A stretch of DNA of 64,000 nucleotides from Cellvibrio sp. KY-YJ-3 (GTDB taxonomy: Bacteria > Pseudomonadota > Gammaproteobacteria > Pseudomonadales > Cellvibrionaceae): contig NZ_CP031727.1 of assembly GCF_008806955.1 (NCBI RefSeq), forward strand, positions 1 to 64,000, in the 5' to 3' direction. The notes beneath the pieces are model-generated. The model searched no databases. It was not told the DNA's origin and was given only the letters and a program-made list of their open reading frames with translations. The position numbers and the translations under genes are program-made. Shown here piece after piece: positions 11,278 to 21,274 of this stretch (its first letter is position 1; each line of letters opens with the position of its first letter).

Positions 11278-11447
11278 GACTTCTACCTCTCAACGTCTTG
11301 GTTTTTTATTGTTAATGTCTTTTTGGTCAAGCGACAAATTCGCACAGTCAATTCTGCGAGCTTATTATTTCCAAATCAAACCAATAGATAAATAAATTGA
11401 TCCACTTTGAGTATTGATAAATGCCATTAACGAGTTGCTATATCAAA

Positions 11448-12548
11448 TCACCGTGCGGTCACAGGTAGATTCACTACCTCAATCCATGCCGGATTTTTCC
11501 CGGTTTGATGAGTGGATGCGAGCTGCAATTCACCGCTATGCGGGTTAATCGCATACACACTTATGCGCTGCGACAACTGCCCCACCACCAACAGAAAACG
11601 GCCATCGGGGGTAATCCGGAATGCCCGCGGTTGCTGCTCAGTCGCCCAACGACTAACTGGACTGAGACGACCCGTGTTGCGATTAACCTTGAATCCGGAA
11701 ATAGTGCTGCTTGTGCGCTCAGAGGCATACAAAAAATTTCCATTGGGTGTGAGATGAATATCCGCCGCCCAGGGCTTTACCCCTTCCGCCAGCACATGGC
11801 TTTCCAACAATGTGGCAGAACCCTTGCTAGCGTTGCGCTGGTACACCTGCACTGTACCGCCCAACTCATTTACCAGATACAAAAAAAGCCCCTGCGCGGA
11901 AAACACAAAATGACGCGGCCCCGCGCCTGAAGCGGTATGTAATGCGGGTGTATTCATTGGTACCAGTGGAGCAGATTTAAGTGTGTGATTCACACGAAAA
12001 TAATCCATACGATCCTCACCCAAGAGCGACACATAAACAAATTGGTGCTGTGGGTCGGTAGTGATTTGATGTGGATGATTCCCCGCGGGCAAAACCTGCA
12101 CTGGGGATGAAGGAATTCCCTGCGTATTCAGCGGATAGCTACTAATCGTATTACCGGCATAAGAGACTGCAAATAAATAACGCCCTGCTGGATCGACAGA
12201 AATATTGGCCATGCTATCCGCGACGGGCAGCTTGGCGCGCAACGATAATCCTCCACTGACACCATCAATTCCCAATACGATTAATTGATAAGGTGTAGAG
12301 CGAATGGCGGCATAAAGTAGCTGCCGGTCGGGCGACAGCGCCAAGGGCATCACGGCGCCATCAACCGCAAGCGTCTGCTGCAGGTATAATTGACCGCTAG
12401 TTTCATTCAGCGCAAATACGGAAATAGTGTGTGAATCAGTGCTAGCAACATAGACAACTGAGGCGGCATAACAAAAAAATCCTGCCGTACTCAACCAGAG
12501 TAACAGCAGGCTTTTGATTAACCCGTGTAAATGCAAAGCGCTATTCAC
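11448..12548 (-). CDS. exported lactonase-family seven-bladed beta-propeller protein
   Basis: This 366-residue protein has an N-terminal hydrophobic segment (about 10-27) that reads as a signal peptide, followed by repeated blades with motifs such as YVAST, LLYAAI, YLFAVSY, HPHQI, GPRHFVF, FLYASER and PRAFRITPDGRFLLV. These are typical of the 6-phosphogluconolactonase (YbhE) type of beta-propeller. In this locus it may open a sugar-acid lactone, for example galactarolactone, outside the cytoplasm; that is inference. The start is a GTG with a weak ribosome site. It sits between the pectinases and the galactarate operon. Confidence 0.75.
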   Translation of the reverse strand: MNSALHLHGLIKSLLLLWLSTAGFFCYAASVVYVASTDSHTISVFALNETSGQLYLQQTLAVDGAVMPLALSPDRQLLYAAIRSTPYQLIVLGIDGVSGGLSLRAKLPVADSMANISVDPAGRYLFAVSYAGNTISSYPLNTQGIPSSPVQVLPAGNHPHQITTDPQHQFVYVSLLGEDRMDYFRVNHTLKSAPLVPMNTPALHTASGAGPRHFVFSAQGLFLYLVNELGGTVQVYQRNASKGSATLLESHVLAEGVKPWAADIHLTPNGNFLYASERTSSTISGFKVNRNTGRLSPVSRWATEQQPRAFRITPDGRFLLVVGQLSQRISVYAINPHSGELQLASTHQTGKNPAWIEVVNLPVTAR

Positions 12549-12593
12549 CGCTAAATACCGCGCAAAACAAAAACACTCTTTACATAAAACACA

Positions 12594-13979
12594 CTACTCA
12601 AAATGTGCCGACATTTTTTGGCCATTAACTTCCACATCAGAGAAAGTAACATTTTTTAAACCGGTAAACTCCATAAACTCACCCGAGGATTTCACCTTGA
12701 TGTTTTTAAACAATACATCTTGCAGCGGCTGCACTTCCGGAGCGTGGCTAATAAAAAAGGTATCCACTTTATCGACAGTGATATTTTCAAACACTATGTC
12801 TTGATAGCGCGAGGGAAAGTTTCCGCCCAAATAACCAGCCACGTAACTCAGATCGAACCAGAACAAATATTTGGCGCTGCCAATGTTCATATTGCGGATG
12901 CGCACATGCTCTACACTGCCGCCGCGATCCAGATTGGCTTTTAAACGAAACGCGGAGGTGCCTTTCAAGTAATCATTATCGGTGAAATACACATTTTTAA
13001 TGCCGCCCGACATTTCGCTGCCTAAACCAACACCATCTTCACCGTCAAAAAGGTTATTTCTAACCACAATATTTTCACTGGGGCGGCCAATGGTACGTCC
13101 GTCCAAATCGCGACCGGATTTAATCGCGATTGAATCATCGCCGGTGCGGAAGTGGTTATTCTCAACCAGAATCCAGCGACCGGAATCTATATCCAAACCA
13201 TCATTGTTGGCGAACATACTATCTACTTTTACACCGCGCACTTGCGCGTGATCGGTATACACCAAATGATTAACCCAGAACGGTGAGTTAAGCGCCGTGT
13301 AATCCTGCAACAGCACACGCTCGGCATTGAGAATTTGAATCAGCGATGGACGCAAAAAATGCCCCTCGCCAAATTGCCTTTTTTCCAACGGCACACCATC
13401 AAAACCCATTTGACGCAACTTGGCTATATCCGCCGCCTGGTGTTTTGCCCAGCCGAGAAATTCACTTTGTGCATTACCATCAATAGTGCCTTTACCAGTG
13501 ATAGCCACATCTGTCACTTTGTTAGCGTAAATCAGCGGCGAATAACCGTAAATTTCAGTGCCCTCCCAGCGTGTAAATACCGCGGGTAAATAATGTTTGG
13601 TTTGGGCACTGAACAAGAGTGTTGCGCCCTCTTCCAAATGTAAATTAATGCGGCTCTGCAATTCTACCGGCCCATTGGACAACCACTTTCCCGCCGGGAT
13701 AACAACACGCCCGCCACCGGCTTTGGCGGCGGCATTAATCGCACGCATAATCGCCGGCCGTGCATCGGCCTGCGCATCCGCACTGGCACCAAACGCGGTA
13801 ATCACATAATCGGTTTTCGGAATTTTAGGGGATTCTATTTTTTTCAGAATCACATCCATTTGTTTCCAGTCAGACTGTTTATAAAAATCTGTTTTGGCCT
13901 GCGCCACTGAAACCAACGTGCACTGCAGTAACAGCAGCAAAATGGCGGCCTTAATTAATATCATTTTATTCGTCATCAT
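12594..13979 (-). CDS. GH28 polygalacturonase, secreted
   Basis: This 461-residue enzyme has a signal peptide (about 1-28, ending in AQA) and a parallel beta-helix glycoside hydrolase family 28 domain. The active-site signatures are visible: NNDGLDID, TGDDSIAIKSG, GVGLGSEMSGG and FRLKAN, which supply the catalytic aspartates and the substrate-binding Arg/Lys. GH28 enzymes cleave homogalacturonan or act as exo-enzymes on oligogalacturonides; mode cannot be read here. AAGGG precedes the double ATG. It follows GH105 by 19 bases, so both are probably co-transcribed. Confidence 0.93.
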   Translation of the reverse strand: MMTNKMILIKAAILLLLLQCTLVSVAQAKTDFYKQSDWKQMDVILKKIESPKIPKTDYVITAFGASADAQADARPAIMRAINAAAKAGGGRVVIPAGKWLSNGPVELQSRINLHLEEGATLLFSAQTKHYLPAVFTRWEGTEIYGYSPLIYANKVTDVAITGKGTIDGNAQSEFLGWAKHQAADIAKLRQMGFDGVPLEKRQFGEGHFLRPSLIQILNAERVLLQDYTALNSPFWVNHLVYTDHAQVRGVKVDSMFANNDGLDIDSGRWILVENNHFRTGDDSIAIKSGRDLDGRTIGRPSENIVVRNNLFDGEDGVGLGSEMSGGIKNVYFTDNDYLKGTSAFRLKANLDRGGSVEHVRIRNMNIGSAKYLFWFDLSYVAGYLGGNFPSRYQDIVFENITVDKVDTFFISHAPEVQPLQDVLFKNIKVKSSGEFMEFTGLKNVTFSDVEVNGQKMSAHFE

Positions 13980-13998
13980 TACCCTTACCTCTTATCAA

Positions 13999-15213
13999 TC
14001 ACTTAAATGCGGCAATTTCAACACCAGCCAAAATAAATGGCCCCAGCCCGTGAGGGTCATCGGTGCGAATGGCTTCACTGACATAGTACTCAAAGGTGCC
14101 GGTGCGATAAGGTTCATTGCCCAGCCCGGCGCTGCCACAGGTATTTTTTAAGTGCATGCGGCCCAGTTCATCAATCTCGGTGTGCCCCTGCACTATGCCA
14201 TTAAAAATATCCGTCGCAATTTTTTGGTATTTTTGCGGCAAATATTTTTTGTTATAACCCTTGGCAAAGGCGTAGGCAAACATAGCACTGCCCGAGGTTT
14301 CCAAATAATTACCGTAGCGATCACCTTGGTCGGTTACTTGATACCAAAGATGACTCGAATGCTGAACTTTTAACAATGCTTCCGCCAATTGATTTAACAA
14401 ACGGATCAGCTCCTTACGTTTGGGGTGGTTTTGTGGAAAATAATCCAGGGTATCCACCAGTGCCATAACGTACCAACCCATGGAGCGCGACCAAAAATGC
14501 GGCGACAAACCCGTTTTTTTATTAGCCCATTCTTGCAAGTGACTCTCGTCCCACGCGTGATAGAGCAATCCGGTTTTTGCATCGCGAGTTTTACTTTCAA
14601 TCAATAAAAATTGATGGGCGATATCATCAAAGGATTTAACGGATTCGTTAAATTGTTGCGCGTATTGGGCGTAATAAGGTGCGCCCATATACAAACCATC
14701 CAACCACATTTGCCAGGGGTAAATATTTTTGTGCCAGAAGCCACCTGCAGTAGTGCGCGGCTGCCATTGCAACTGGGTGCGCAATGTTTGCATGGCGGTT
14801 AAATAACGCTGGTCCTGATATTTTTCATGCAGTAAAAATAAAAGTTTCCCAGGATTAATTGAATCGATATTAAATTCGGTAATCGCATAACCTTTTATGT
14901 TTCCCTGCGCGTCGATTAACTGATCCACAAAGGTTTTGGCATACGCCAAGTAAACTTCGTTACCGGTTTTTAAATAAAGTTTTTGAAATCCGTACAGCAC
15001 TAGCGAATAAGGGTAACCCCATTCCGGCTCTTTGAGCTGTTTGAATTCGCGCATAGTCCAAGCTTCCGGGTGGCGCTGCATAATGGACTTGGCCATCAGT
15101 TCCGCAGTAGCCAGCGCGCTGTTGTCGGCAGAGGTTTGTGCGTGAACAGAAAGGCAGAGGCTAAACATAGCACCAGCTATTAATAGCTGCGCATAGGAGA
15201 GAAATTTTTTCAT
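13999..15213 (-). CDS. GH105 unsaturated (rhamno)galacturonyl hydrolase
   Basis: This 404-residue protein has a signal peptide (about 1-25, VHA-Q) and an (alpha/alpha)6-barrel of family GH105, known from YteR/YesR. The catalytic Asp is in MWLDGLYMGAP; GYAITEFN, HFWSRSMGWYVMAL and TSGSAMFAYA are further family segments. It removes the terminal unsaturated uronate from pectin-lyase products, giving a keto-uronate. It lies between the TonB receptor and the GH28 gene, consistent with periplasmic trimming of imported oligosaccharides. Linkage specificity cannot be told from sequence. Confidence 0.9.
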   Translation of the reverse strand: MKKFLSYAQLLIAGAMFSLCLSVHAQTSADNSALATAELMAKSIMQRHPEAWTMREFKQLKEPEWGYPYSLVLYGFQKLYLKTGNEVYLAYAKTFVDQLIDAQGNIKGYAITEFNIDSINPGKLLFLLHEKYQDQRYLTAMQTLRTQLQWQPRTTAGGFWHKNIYPWQMWLDGLYMGAPYYAQYAQQFNESVKSFDDIAHQFLLIESKTRDAKTGLLYHAWDESHLQEWANKKTGLSPHFWSRSMGWYVMALVDTLDYFPQNHPKRKELIRLLNQLAEALLKVQHSSHLWYQVTDQGDRYGNYLETSGSAMFAYAFAKGYNKKYLPQKYQKIATDIFNGIVQGHTEIDELGRMHLKNTCGSAGLGNEPYRTGTFEYYVSEAIRTDDPHGLGPFILAGVEIAAFK

Positions 15214-15248
15214 GGCGATTGATCCAGGAAATAAAATTTGCAGGAGAA

Positions 15249-15282
15249 CACCGAACCATCGGCAATTACCAATGGTTCGGTG
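15249..15282 (-). terminator. intercistronic stem-loop between the TonB receptor and GH105 genes
   Basis: CACCGAACCAT and ATGGTTCGGTG form a perfect 11-bp stem with a 12-nt loop. There is no T-run on the minus strand, so it may protect or process mRNA, or attenuate, rather than terminate. Confidence 0.45.
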
Positions 15283-15314
15283 GATTAATGCAGGAAAATT
15301 ACGCCTAACAAACC

Positions 15315-18242
15315 TTAGAAGGTCGCACGAAGGCCCAAGCTGACTTCACGACCAGTGTTGTTGATCTCGCGTACCAGATCCAAATCGCCACCCGATGCCA
15401 CAGGACCGGTCGTGTAGAGGCGCTCGTTCTCCTCAGTCAAGTTAATAACTTCAAGACTGACTTTGACATTCTCGGTAATATTGTAAAACGCCGACATGTC
15501 AACACGCGTTGGGCCTGAGGTGTTTTCGGAAAAGTTTCTGTCACTGCCGGGAATAGCGGTTACATAATCGTCGCGACCATTTACTACTACACGCGCACCA
15601 AACTGCTCACGTTCAAAATAAATACCGTAGTTGTAGCTATTTTCTGACAGGCCAGCAAGCGGCCCTTTGACACCATTAGGGTAGACAATTTCAGAGTCCA
15701 CATAGGTATAGTTGGCAAACATACCAAACCCTTCAAATGTAGAAGGCAAGAAGCTAAACGGTTGCTGGTAAGAAATTTCGTAACCGTCAATCTTTGCACC
15801 CTCACCATTAACCGGCGTAGACATATTCCAAGTACTATTGATATTAAAGCCGACTGAATCAAAAGATGGTGAGTTTGGATCAGTCTGTGGATATGCGGTC
15901 GCTATAATTGTTTTCAATTCTGGAGTTAATGGACTAGCAACGTTGCTACTCAAAATAAAGCTATCAACATCTTTATGAAAGAAGGTAATACCCAATACTG
16001 ACTCTTCCGAAAAATACCATTCAAAGCCCAAATCAACTGAGTCAGCAATGGTAGGATTAAGGCCAGGGTTACCCACCGAAATATTACCGTTAATTGGCGT
16101 GGCGTTAATAGTAGCCGTCATGCTGGCCATGCTTGGGCGAGATAAATTTCTATTGGCGCTAAAACGAATCAGAAAATCATCTACGACTTCCAGGGTTGCA
16201 TTCAGGGATGGTAACCACTCCGCATAATCACTACTGCGCTTGGAAACGCCTCCACTAATAACACCCACAGATTCAACTTCTGTTTCCACATAACGCAAGC
16301 CTGTATTCATCATCAATGGCATACCGGCCACTTCCATATTGTGCGTGTATTCCGCGTAGACACCTGCTGTCTCTTCGGTCACATCAAAGGTAGAAGCATC
16401 GTTCGGGTTGCGGGTAAATGAACCTGCACTGTATGCCGCTCTGGTTGCCGCAAAATCATTTACAACGAAGTCAGTGGGGAAACCTGCTGGTGGGCTAATT
16501 GCATCGCCATAACCTTTGCTTACTGCCGATAAAGTTGTCACCAAGTTCGTGGTTACTGAGGTGATAGGCATAATAGTGCTTGTGCCAGAACCAGTACTCA
16601 CTCTGGCAACCGGATCAGTCAAGGTGCCCGTGGTTGCATCATAGCGCGCAGAAGTTACATTCCGTTTATTTAAAATTACACCCGTTTTGATACTTGAATT
16701 ATCTAAGTCCCAGGTTAGATCTGAACGAAAGGTATCATTCTCACGCTCAACAATATCTTTACGAATAGTTGGGGCAGTAAAATGGTAATTGAGTGGATCA
16801 GTAATATCGAAACCATAACTCATTTCAGCGATATCACTATTATTACGGAAATCATACGAGAAGTAGGTTGGATTCAAACCATTAATTGCCTGGCGAGTAG
16901 GCGCATTGGCATTAGCATAACTTGGCGCCAGAGCATCAAGATTAAAACGATACTGCTCTTCATCATGCACAACGGTGGCATTACCAAACATTACGTCCAA
17001 GCTTAAATTGTCGGTCAATTCAAATTTACCGGAGAGCACCACCTGTTCAAATTCAGTTTCACTGAATTGTCCACGGCTTTCTACGCGAGGAGTTACACCG
17101 GTAAACTCACCGGCAACTGCAATCCGGCCAGCATCATCCAACACAATATTGGTTGGTGTAATGGAGTTAAAAGCATTACGAAATTGCGCAAAAAAATTGT
17201 ATGAAGTTACGTCAGTTTTCAAATCAGAGCGCAAGTAATCTAGCGTGAATTCCATGCGATCCGTTGGGCGGAACTGGAATGACCCAGTGATACCTGTGCG
17301 TTTCTGATCCGTATTAAAAGAATCCATGCGCGGCAGACGCGGGAACATCATAAAATTCAGCTTATCGGTTTCCAACTGCTGCTGAACTGAAGGTGTTAAC
17401 AACTCCGGCTCAAACATCGGGCTTGAGCTATCGAGCGTGGGATAATTCGCAAAAGGGTTAGGCGTACCCGAAATATTAACAGCCGAGTCATTGCCGACAA
17501 AATTCTGCCCGGAGTTATCGTATGGGGATGTCCAACGCACCGTACCAAAACCTTCCTGACGAATGTTGCGCTCGGACTGGGCAAAACTGACCAATACACC
17601 AAATTTATCATCAGCAAAAGTATTGCTCGCCATTGCAACAATACGCGGGTCATCTTCACCGGTTAAATTATCCACCGCCATGGAACCGCCAATTACCGCG
17701 TGCGGACCAGGGTTATCAAATGGCTTGGCGGAATACAATTCTACGGTTGATGCCAAACCGCCCTCTTCCAATGAACCCTTGGAGGATTTATTCAAAATAA
17801 TTTTGTTAAATAATTCTGATGCAAACACATTAAAGTCAAATGAACGACCGCGATTTACACCGCCGGAAGAATCCAACCCACCAGTACTGGAAGGCACTTC
17901 CATACCATTTAATGTGGTAGCAGAGAAACTTGGGCCAAGGCCGCGCACGGTAATATTTCTACCTTCGCCACCTTCGCGGGTAATAGCTACACCGGGCACA
18001 CGCTGCAAAGATTCAGCGAGATTCAGGTCGGGCATTTTGCCCATGTCTTCTGCCACAATGGCATCGACATTATTTGCGGATGTTCGCTTGGTATTCAGTG
18101 CATTAGCCAAGCTGGCGCGAAAGCTGCCAGTAACTACGACTTCTTCCAGTTGATCGTTAGATGCATCCTGCGCAAAACTGGTTGCAGGCAATACACTGGC
18201 AGCCATCGCCAGCACGAGCGGATTTAGGGTAAACTTTCTCAT
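15315..18242 (-). CDS. TonB-dependent receptor, carbohydrate type (pectin locus)
   Basis: This outer-membrane receptor has about 975 residues. After a signal peptide (ATSFAQ) come a TonB-box-like EEVVVTG, a plug domain (MPDLNLAESLQRVPGV, ITVRGLGPSF) and a large beta-barrel ending in an aromatic residue (LRATF). The sequence style (large, NTKRTSANNVDAI) is that of the Xanthomonas/Caulobacter-type receptors that import plant oligosaccharides. Location in front of GH105 and GH28 suggests oligogalacturonides as substrate (inference). The start is the ATG at 18242 with AGGAG five bases before it; a longer in-frame version to 18371 would lack a signal peptide at its N-terminus. Confidence 0.92.
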   Translation of the reverse strand: MRKFTLNPLVLAMAASVLPATSFAQDASNDQLEEVVVTGSFRASLANALNTKRTSANNVDAIVAEDMGKMPDLNLAESLQRVPGVAITREGGEGRNITVRGLGPSFSATTLNGMEVPSSTGGLDSSGGVNRGRSFDFNVFASELFNKIILNKSSKGSLEEGGLASTVELYSAKPFDNPGPHAVIGGSMAVDNLTGEDDPRIVAMASNTFADDKFGVLVSFAQSERNIRQEGFGTVRWTSPYDNSGQNFVGNDSAVNISGTPNPFANYPTLDSSSPMFEPELLTPSVQQQLETDKLNFMMFPRLPRMDSFNTDQKRTGITGSFQFRPTDRMEFTLDYLRSDLKTDVTSYNFFAQFRNAFNSITPTNIVLDDAGRIAVAGEFTGVTPRVESRGQFSETEFEQVVLSGKFELTDNLSLDVMFGNATVVHDEEQYRFNLDALAPSYANANAPTRQAINGLNPTYFSYDFRNNSDIAEMSYGFDITDPLNYHFTAPTIRKDIVERENDTFRSDLTWDLDNSSIKTGVILNKRNVTSARYDATTGTLTDPVARVSTGSGTSTIMPITSVTTNLVTTLSAVSKGYGDAISPPAGFPTDFVVNDFAATRAAYSAGSFTRNPNDASTFDVTEETAGVYAEYTHNMEVAGMPLMMNTGLRYVETEVESVGVISGGVSKRSSDYAEWLPSLNATLEVVDDFLIRFSANRNLSRPSMASMTATINATPINGNISVGNPGLNPTIADSVDLGFEWYFSEESVLGITFFHKDVDSFILSSNVASPLTPELKTIIATAYPQTDPNSPSFDSVGFNINSTWNMSTPVNGEGAKIDGYEISYQQPFSFLPSTFEGFGMFANYTYVDSEIVYPNGVKGPLAGLSENSYNYGIYFEREQFGARVVVNGRDDYVTAIPGSDRNFSENTSGPTRVDMSAFYNITENVKVSLEVINLTEENERLYTTGPVASGGDLDLVREINNTGREVSLGLRATF

Positions 18243-18773
18243 AGAAACTCCTCGCTGTTTTTTTAATTTGGATAATGTATTAATTTTATTCCTATTATCC
18301 ATTGCCGCTTCTTCGATCTTATTTTTATAACCGCGTAACACTTGAACTTCCGCCACTGACGATAAATTCAAAAATTTGTAGCTGGATATTTTTATGGTGA
18401 GCTAAATAGCTCAAAAAAGATTAGTTGATAAAAATACAATTAGAAAAATTATTTTTTACTGCTATCGCACTGAATAAAAAGCCCACGCCTCTTTACAGAA
18501 GCGCAGGAAGTTCGCTATGAGCGAAGATAGTCGGATAATACTGGCGCCGGATTGTGGTTGAACATATCCACCTCTCATGGGTTGAGCTGGGCAAGGCCAA
18601 TTATTGCGGCATGATTTGATAAGAGAGTCGCGTAATTTATTGCTATTAACGTCGCTTCAAACCACCCGCTGATGTGACTGATTCTGAGCGCATGTTATTC
18701 ACGAATCAAATCAATCACTAGATAAAACGATTTAATTCATGTATCAATCGTGGCGCGCGAGGCAACAGCTGAA
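18243..18773. other. intergenic region upstream of the pectin TonB receptor
   Basis: This 531-base gap separates the receptor gene from the LysR gene transcribed toward it. It is AT-rich near 18370-18480. The one clear element is a palindrome at 18398-18413: TGAGCTA and TAGCTCA around AA, which could be an operator for the receptor operon. I saw no RNA gene and no coding sequence I would defend. Confidence 0.4.
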
Positions 18774-19664
18774 TCAGCTTTTGAATTCTGGTAACACCTC
18801 CTGCAGAAAAGTCTCCAGTGCTGGGTTGTTGTTGTCTTTACGGTAGCTGTAAACCATCTCCACCGGCTTGGGCGGCGTAGTGATCACTTGGCGCAGCAGT
18901 ATTCCCTCAAAATGCAAACTGGAGGCCGACTTGGGAATCAGCGCCACACCAATGCCCGACTGCACTAGCGCCAACATGGTATGCATTTGCGCCACATACT
19001 CTACGATTTGGGGCAGCACGTCCTCGCGCTGAAAACAGCTGGACAGCAGGTTGTGAAAATAGCGCGCCTCATAGGGTGAATACATGAGGAAGGGTTTTGA
19101 CTGAAGGCACGTCAGGTCAGGCTCGGTTGGCCAGAGGTCAGCGTCCTGCTTGGGGATTGCCAGGTAAAGCTCCTCTCCGGCAAGAAACACGGTTTCCAAT
19201 TCACCATCATGACTGTGCGGGCGCACCAAACCAACATCCAGCACCCCAGCATGCAGCGCCTCCAGCTGGGCGCCGGTCACTAACTCCTTGAGCGTGAGGG
19301 AGACGTCGGGCGCCAGTTCACGCAAGCGCCGCACCATGGCCGGCAGCAAGTGATAACCAAAGGAGGCGGTAAAACCAATAGAGAGCGAACCCTTCTCGCC
19401 TTTTGCATTTCTGCGCGCCGTTGCCGCTGCCTCCTCGGCCAACCGCAGAATACGCGCTGCGTCCGGAAAAAAAGCTTTGCCTGCCGCCGTTAACCGCACT
19501 GTACGACTGGTACGCTCCAGCAACTGCGCACCGACATGATGCTCCAACAGGCGAATCTGCCGGCTCAAGGGAGGCTGGGTCATATTCAGTCGCTCTGCCG
19601 CCCGACTAAAGTGCAATTCTTCGGCTACCGCCACAAAACACCGCAACTGACTGATTTCAAACAT
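18774..19664 (-). CDS. LysR-family transcriptional regulator
   Basis: This 296-residue protein has the LysR winged helix at residues 3-60 (LRCFVAVAEELHFSRAAERLNMTQPP is the region; core SRQIRLLE) and a periplasmic-binding-like effector domain (about 90-290, GIGVALIPKSA). The effector half resembles the CatM/BenM group. It stands alone, 531 bases before the pectin receptor in the same direction, so control of the pectin or galactarate genes is possible but not shown. GGAAG precedes the ATG. Confidence 0.9.
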   Translation of the reverse strand: MFEISQLRCFVAVAEELHFSRAAERLNMTQPPLSRQIRLLEHHVGAQLLERTSRTVRLTAAGKAFFPDAARILRLAEEAAATARRNAKGEKGSLSIGFTASFGYHLLPAMVRRLRELAPDVSLTLKELVTGAQLEALHAGVLDVGLVRPHSHDGELETVFLAGEELYLAIPKQDADLWPTEPDLTCLQSKPFLMYSPYEARYFHNLLSSCFQREDVLPQIVEYVAQMHTMLALVQSGIGVALIPKSASSLHFEGILLRQVITTPPKPVEMVYSYRKDNNNPALETFLQEVLPEFKS

Positions 19665-20485
19665 CGATTCATCTTCCGCATTAATAAATACAAACTAATG
19701 CCATGTTTAGATGGGATGAGACCAAAATGCAAGTTACATCCTGACTACAAACAAACACACCTATCTCGAAAGAGTGGCGCCCGTGACCTCACCACTAGCC
19801 GCAAGTTTCGATTTTTTACCCTTTACCCACCGGCAAATCCGCACACAAATTTTTACCCGCAAACCATCAATTCATGCTTGAAAAAAATAACTACTGGAAA
19901 ATTAATTAGCAAAAAATTTTTAACTTTTTTAGAAAAATAATTTTTAGTAAATCACCTGATCAAATCTGAAAAACAGAAAAAAATAAAAATTGATTTACGC
20001 GCCAAAATAAAGCTTTTAACGACAAAATAATTTTTTCGTGAATTACTGCACCGGAATTACTCACATTTTAGTGGACTAGCGCACAATTTTTTGTATGATT
20101 TGCAAGCAACATGCGCTTCGCATACAAGTACCCTTCTCCACTAGTTCAAATAATTTTGGAATGCGGGTACCAACAACAAAAAATCATTAGTAAAAAAATA
20201 TAATTAAAAAGTTTGACCGAGCTGTGAGAGCCAACGCGTTTATCGCGCGCAATGCCCCGTAAAACGATTTTGTTCTGTCGCTTTACAACCCTCATCGACC
20301 AACCACGATCGTTTTTGTGCCTGCACAGAGCGCAGTGGTTTCTATTGCCTTAAAAAAACCGTTTTGTTTTTAGCTGCGAATTTTTATTTTTTCGCTTTTT
20401 GAACAAATCAAAACGTTAGCGCAATCATTTCACCCGCAGTGATAGTGATTGATTCAAAAACAACAATAGAACAGCGGATTGGCCC
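19665..20485. other. long AT-rich intergenic region before the redox locus
   Basis: This 821-base gap lies between the divergent LysR gene and the membrane protein gene at 20486. It contains A/T tracts at 19860-20040, a small hairpin at 20111-20123 (ATGCG/CGCAT) and short inverted words GTACCC/GGGTAC near 20128 and 20165. I could not identify a convincing promoter, small RNA or open reading frame. It probably holds the control region of the Cbp2-like cluster. Confidence 0.35.
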
Positions 20486-21112
20486 ATGAAAACCCTAATT
20501 ATTTATGTTCATTTAATTGCTGCCTGTGTGGCGGTGGGCATTTTATTGATACAGGATTTAGCGTTGGCAAAAACCCGTGGCCGCGCTTTACCAAGCCAAG
20601 CGATTGACGAATTGCAACGCGCGGCAAAAATAATTTCGCTCGCCTTGGTTGTGCTGTGGATTTCTGGATTAATGCTGGTGGTAATTGGCTACATAGACAA
20701 TCCGCAAGAGTATTTATTAAATCAAAAACTCTGGGCCAAGTTCACCGTGGTAGGAATTCTTACACTCAATGGTATAGCGTTACATCACTTCAGTTTTCCG
20801 CGCGTGGTATCCAGCCGTGGCATTTTGGGGCTGGGCAATATTGAAAAAACATTAGTCATTTTTACGGGTGTTGTCTCCAGCATTTCCTGGTTGTTCGCTT
20901 GTTACTTGGGTATTGCACGCCCATGGAATTACACCGTTGATTACAGCTTTGTGATGTTGGTGTACTTCTTTTTGCTCGCCCCAGCGTGCATTGTCGGGCA
21001 GACATTTATTCATTCATTACCACCGTCGAAAGGAGCCGGAAATAATAATCGCCCGGAGCCGCCGCTACTTACCGATTCAATTCAGCTCACTAAACGAATT
21101 TCAAAAACCTGA
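20486..21112 (+). CDS. integral membrane protein upstream of the Cbp2-like genes
   Basis: I do not recognise the family with certainty. The 208-residue protein has five hydrophobic segments (about 4-26, 48-70, 82-104, 121-142, 152-175) and a polar C-terminal tail rich in Pro, Asn and Lys. Histidines lie in or near membrane segments (His9, the HH pair near 100), as in small heme- or quinone-linked membrane proteins of the DUF2214/DUF2269 kind, but this is only a resemblance. It precedes the Cbp2E-like gene by 162 bases on the same strand, so a part in electron supply to the exported redox proteins is a hypothesis. Confidence 0.7.
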   Translation: MKTLIIYVHLIAACVAVGILLIQDLALAKTRGRALPSQAIDELQRAAKIISLALVVLWISGLMLVVIGYIDNPQEYLLNQKLWAKFTVVGILTLNGIALHHFSFPRVVSSRGILGLGNIEKTLVIFTGVVSSISWLFACYLGIARPWNYTVDYSFVMLVYFFLLAPACIVGQTFIHSLPPSKGAGNNNRPEPPLLTDSIQLTKRISKT

Positions 21113-21274
21113 TGAGCCTACCGTTTTTTTTAACAGTTCAAACAGCGAGTGCAACAACTGTTTGGGCGCTATTTACCCGTCGATTAATTGGCAGTTGCGT
21201 GGGGTTTCAGCAGCTGCCGGTTATTGAAGGCCCCTTGCCGGGTTCGCCCGACATTCACTTAAGAGGAAAACACC

